Source: Bryoerythrophyllum caledonicum | Lineage: Eukaryota > Streptophyta > Bryopsida > Pottiales > Pottiaceae | Direction: 5' to 3' | Length of the DNA stretch: 64,000 bases | Assembly: GCA_963971425.1 (NCBI GenBank) | Contig: OZ020515.1 | Coordinates: forward strand, 39,909,198 to 39,973,197 | Shown here: in pieces, positions 60,789 to 64,000 of the stretch | Layout: every line of letters starts with the position of its first letter | Position numbering within the stretch: position 1 is the first letter of the stretch | Position numbers and translations under genes: made by a program | The notes under the pieces: generated by a model | What the model was told of the DNA's origin: nothing | What the model saw: only the letters and a program-made list of their open reading frames with translations | The model's database searches: none

Positions 60789-63700
60789 TGTCGTAGATTG
60801 CAGAGTGAGTATTCCTCCAGAATGCACTCAATCGTCACTAAGTGCTTCCCAAGTAAACCACTCCGGTTTCGTTCCCACAGAGATCTAGTTATCCTTTCAA
60901 AATACCCCAAAATCACTAGTCTATTAATCACCTAGGTTAGTCAATCTAGTCAGTGATAGTCCGGATCCTTCCGGATTCCAAAACCCAAGCAAAACTTTCC
61001 GGATCTAGTTTCCGGAAGGTTTCACAGTTATTTCCGGAAATGATTTCCGGAAACGTGAAGGGTAGTTTGATTTACCTCTGTTCCTCCTCAGAGCGGCTTC
61101 CAGAAGGTTTAAACGAGTGACCGGAAGTCCACTGATCCTATTTTGTATAAGTGGCCTGATTTCCCACTGCCTTGTAACTTTAAGTGGCTAGACACCCACT
61201 GCCCGGAGTTTATAGTGACCGGACAATCACTCTTCTTCTAATCTACTAACCTGTGATAGGGTGTTGGTCCTAGACGTAACTCTCACGACATCCGGAAGGC
61301 CTTCCGGATGCGGTCACACAAAGGTACGGCCGAACTACAACGACGTTCCGGTAGTAATTTTGTAGCCCTACGAAGATAGGGATATAGTTCTACTGGGGAG
61401 GACTCCTTCTAGACTCACATAGCCTATCGTGGGGGGTAAACTCCGGTTTTGGATCGAAATCCGGGTTCACACGGACTGTTCCGTGCCCTAGAGACTACCA
61501 GGAACACCTCTGCAATATATCTCTTCCCCTCCTGGTTCTTCCGAACTCTGAAGGTGACCTTGAACACCTCTGCAACCTCTTCCAGTTATTCCGGACACTC
61601 CCCTACTGAATATCCAAGTCGGTTCACTCCTTAGCACAACAACACATCCTTCTCTTCGAAGAAACTTGCACAAAACGTACTACCGCAACGGACCTTGAAC
61701 CTCACACGTAAAATAACTCTCTTCACAAATACTAGGTAGCAAATCCAGAACAGCTCTGAAATATATTCAACGTAGAGGAAAATAAACAAAGCCATGAGTT
61801 TCTACAACCCATCTACTAAGTACAAGAATCGTTCCTAAATTAAGGCTTATCCTATTTGCAAGAAATCCGGAGGATCTTATCCTGAAAAATCCGGAAAAGT
61901 GAATCTCAGATCCTATTTTCCCGGATCCGGATTCTGGACATCCGAAAAGTACGCAAAATTCCGGGAAGGTTCCAAGTTTCCGGAAGGCTTAGTTTCCGGA
62001 TTGAGTAGCCGGGTGCAACTCTGGGCCCCATCGTTAATCGCTACCTAATTCCGATCCCTAAGCTACTACTACTCCTAAATCTAACTTACCTAAGGGGGTG
62101 ATCCAACGTTCTTGAACCTTGGACTGGTACGTCTCGTAGATGCCTCTGCTTTCGTCTTGCCGGCCCTCCTCCGCTGGGGAGTAGAAGATGCCGGTAGGTC
62201 TTGTGATCCGACTCCGGAAGTTGGAGGCTGTGATGCTGCCGGTGGTGGGGGTTCGGAGGTGGAATCCACCACAATGGTCTCCGGAGCTTCAGCAAAGCCT
62301 TGGAATTCGGCTCCGGGACTAGGAGGATCCGTCGCCAAACGCCTAGCGAATGGTGGAGTGGACTTCCGGCGACCTGATGAGGGAGGAGTAGGTGCAGGCC
62401 GGATGGGAGAAGGAGTTTCACCCTGACTTACCTCCGGTAGTAACTCCGTCCAGTGCTTTCCAGCACCGGGGCTTGGGTTGCCGGGAGGACTGCCGGTCAT
62501 GGGTGCAGCAGGCTCCGCCGGAGTTGGAATGTCTGTCTGCTTCCCGGAAACCTCCGGGTGTACGCTTGAAGGTCCGGGTTCGTCCGGAAATGTCCGGATA
62601 CGGACCCGAACTGCAGTGTCCTGCGGTGCTTGAGTGCTCCGGTTCTCCGGTCCCTGAGTGGGCAGGTTGGCCACCAGTTCCTGCATCCGAGTCCATGTCT
62701 TCTCCATCTTCTTGCCGTGGTCGTGCAAGAACCGTATGATCTGGATCCGGTTCAGTCTTCCTTCCTTCTCTAGCTGATCTGTGAAGAGAAGACTCCGGTT
62801 GACCGTGTCAACCGGAAAGGCTAAAGTGGCGCGTACCTCCGTCAAGGCCTGTGCGGAAGCGTCTGCTCGATCTTCCGCTTCTTTCAGCTTCTTTCGGGAC
62901 TCTGTCAACGCCGTAAACGTTTCGTCGCACGTGGCAGCAAACTTGTCTCGACTCCGGATGATGGCAGCCTGCTGGATCTCTAAGGCTTGGAGCCGGAGTG
63001 TGTTCTTTTGTAGTTCTTGGATCGTTGTCGATATCTCCACGACCCTCTCTACCTCCAGCTCCCGCCGGATGCCGTCCAAGACCTCTCGTAATCGTGCTTC
63101 AGATTGGCACACGATCGCCGCACGCCAACCTGCATGCTGGATGAGCTCCAGTAGGTCGGGCCCGTCGAGTCCAACAAGGTGCGGGGGCTCCGCCGGAGGA
63201 ATGCGACCTTCACGTGGTGCTGACCTGGGGTCTTGCGGAGGTTGCTCACCCGTTGGCTGAATCGATGTAGATTGTCCCGGTGTCGACTCCCGCGGTTTAG
63301 ATCTGCTCCGCTTCCGATTTTGGAGAATTGCCTCAGGCAAGGAAGTCTCCGCGTCCTCCGGAACCTCGTTATCGTCTCCTGGTTCTGGACCTCCATAGTT
63401 CTGGATCTCCAGCAGCAGCTCGTATGCGTCTTGCTCGTCTGGGGTAAGCACATCGTGTTGTGCGTAGAGGTGAGTGAGGTACGAGGGAAGAGGGGTGCCG
63501 GCCCTCTTCGACTTCTGGAGTCCTTTAACCATCCGGTTGATCATCTCGCTCATAAGCGAGGCCCAATCTACACTAAATTTCTCTCTCATCGAATCTAATA
63601 TGGTGGTGGCCCATTTAGACACCACCCATTTAGGTTTCTCCGGGTGAAAGATCGGGTTCAAGAATCTTACCACAATTTGCGCGTCTTGATGCCGGAGGTC

Positions 63701-64000
63701 GTCGGTATTGTAGCCTTCTTTGGGGTTGGCTTGCCTTGTGAATTCGTCTCCAAGTATGTCTTCGCTCCACTCCGCTGTCTTGACGGTTCCGTTGCTGAAG
63801 GAGTAGGTACGCTATCACTCCGGAATACCCCAAGTTTTGGGGTGAGCTCGGATTGTGCCATCGTACTGGTTGTCCGGCGTCCCGAGCAGCTCCACCACCA
63901 GTTTCGGGTCCTTTGCACCCCACGCCACGTCGAGAAGCCCTCGGCAGCCCATGTTAGTGAGGTAGTGTTCGAGGACGGCCTTCTCCTCCGGGTCTGTCGG
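60789..64000 (-). mobile_element. Minus-strand gag-only LTR-like element, copy B (cut by window end)
   Basis: This is the counterpart of 3547-6909, inserted in the RT of the plus-strand gypsy element. Left end TGTCGTAGATTGCAG, then GAGTATTCCTCC and GGTTTCGTTCCCACAGAG. Non-coding 60936-62089 is rich in TTCCGGA words and contains GCCGGGTGCAACTCTGGGCC and CATCGTTAATCGCT, shared with copy A. The gag-like gene follows. The distal end is outside the window. Confidence 0.65.
62090..63955 (-). pseudogene. Gag-like coiled-coil protein, copy B
   Basis: The frame runs on the minus strand from before 63955 (MGCRGLLDVAWGAKD) through LLGTPDNQYDG, HPKTWGIPE, then a TGA/TAG pair near 63818-63823, and NPKEGYNTDDLRHQD. 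From 63673 a 527-residue frame is open: VRFLNPIFHPEKPKWV, LMSEMINRMVKGL, YAQHDVLTPDEQDAY, a basic cluster (QNRKRSRSKPRE), a long coiled coil with LAFPVDTVNRSLLF and MQELVANL, and a Pro/Ser-rich tail with RRAGKTKAEASTRR. It aligns with 24276-26276 along its length. The N-terminus is partly beyond the window. Confidence 0.65.

Overview
The window looks like repeat-dense nuclear DNA of a plant or other streptophyte. It has spliceosomal introns with GT/AG ends, Ty3/gypsy polyproteins of the Athila/Tat-like and chromovirus-like kinds, long LTRs and Mutator-type transposases with SWIM zinc fingers. I see no rRNA, tRNA, bacterial operon or CRISPR array, and no clear single-copy host gene. I cannot name the species.

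The main content is a family of very large Mutator-like DNA transposons, here called units. Unit 1 (9014-23460) and unit 2 (28469-48585) are complete from end to end. Unit 0 (1-1092) is only the right tail of a third copy. Units 1 and 2 each have perfect 9-bp target-site duplications (GCGTGCAGC and GCATGGATC). Their inverted ends are built from short tandem repeats of the CTCACCGCT type. Each carries two divergently transcribed genes: a MULE/SWIM transposase, and a 14-exon gene for a protein with a ParB-like domain followed by a beta-class N4/N6 DNA methyltransferase-like domain. In both paralogues the catalytic motifs of the methyltransferase are degenerate. In both, intron 2 holds an array of palindromes of the form CGG-NN-CCG, with a different sequence in each unit. 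This pairing of transposase, ParB/methyltransferase-like protein and private palindrome arrays is the candidate new system.

The two units lie head-out in opposite orientation: gene (-) then transposase (+) in unit 1, transposase (-) then gene (+) in unit 2. Unit 1 is nearly intact, with one TGA near the transposase N-terminus and one doubtful splice phase. Unit 2 is decayed: its transposase has two stops and a frameshift, and its ParB/methyltransferase gene is split by two LTR insertions with 5-bp duplications (CCACG and AGATG).

The DNA between the units is a pile of nested LTR retrotransposons. From 1093 to 9013 there is a gypsy RT/RNase H pseudogene, a minus-strand gag-like element, the C-terminal part of an integrase and the start of an LTR-type insertion. 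That insertion resumes at 23461-28077 and carries an intact 666-residue gag-like ORF. The minus-strand integrase is cut into three pieces (48595-48720, 28078-28459, 7500-8024) by unit 2 and by the LTR-type insertion. From 48586 to 64000 there is a broken protein-kinase-like gene, a chromovirus-like RT fragment, and a plus-strand gypsy element with 5' LTR, gag, protease and RT. The RT of that element is interrupted by a second copy of the minus-strand gag-like element.
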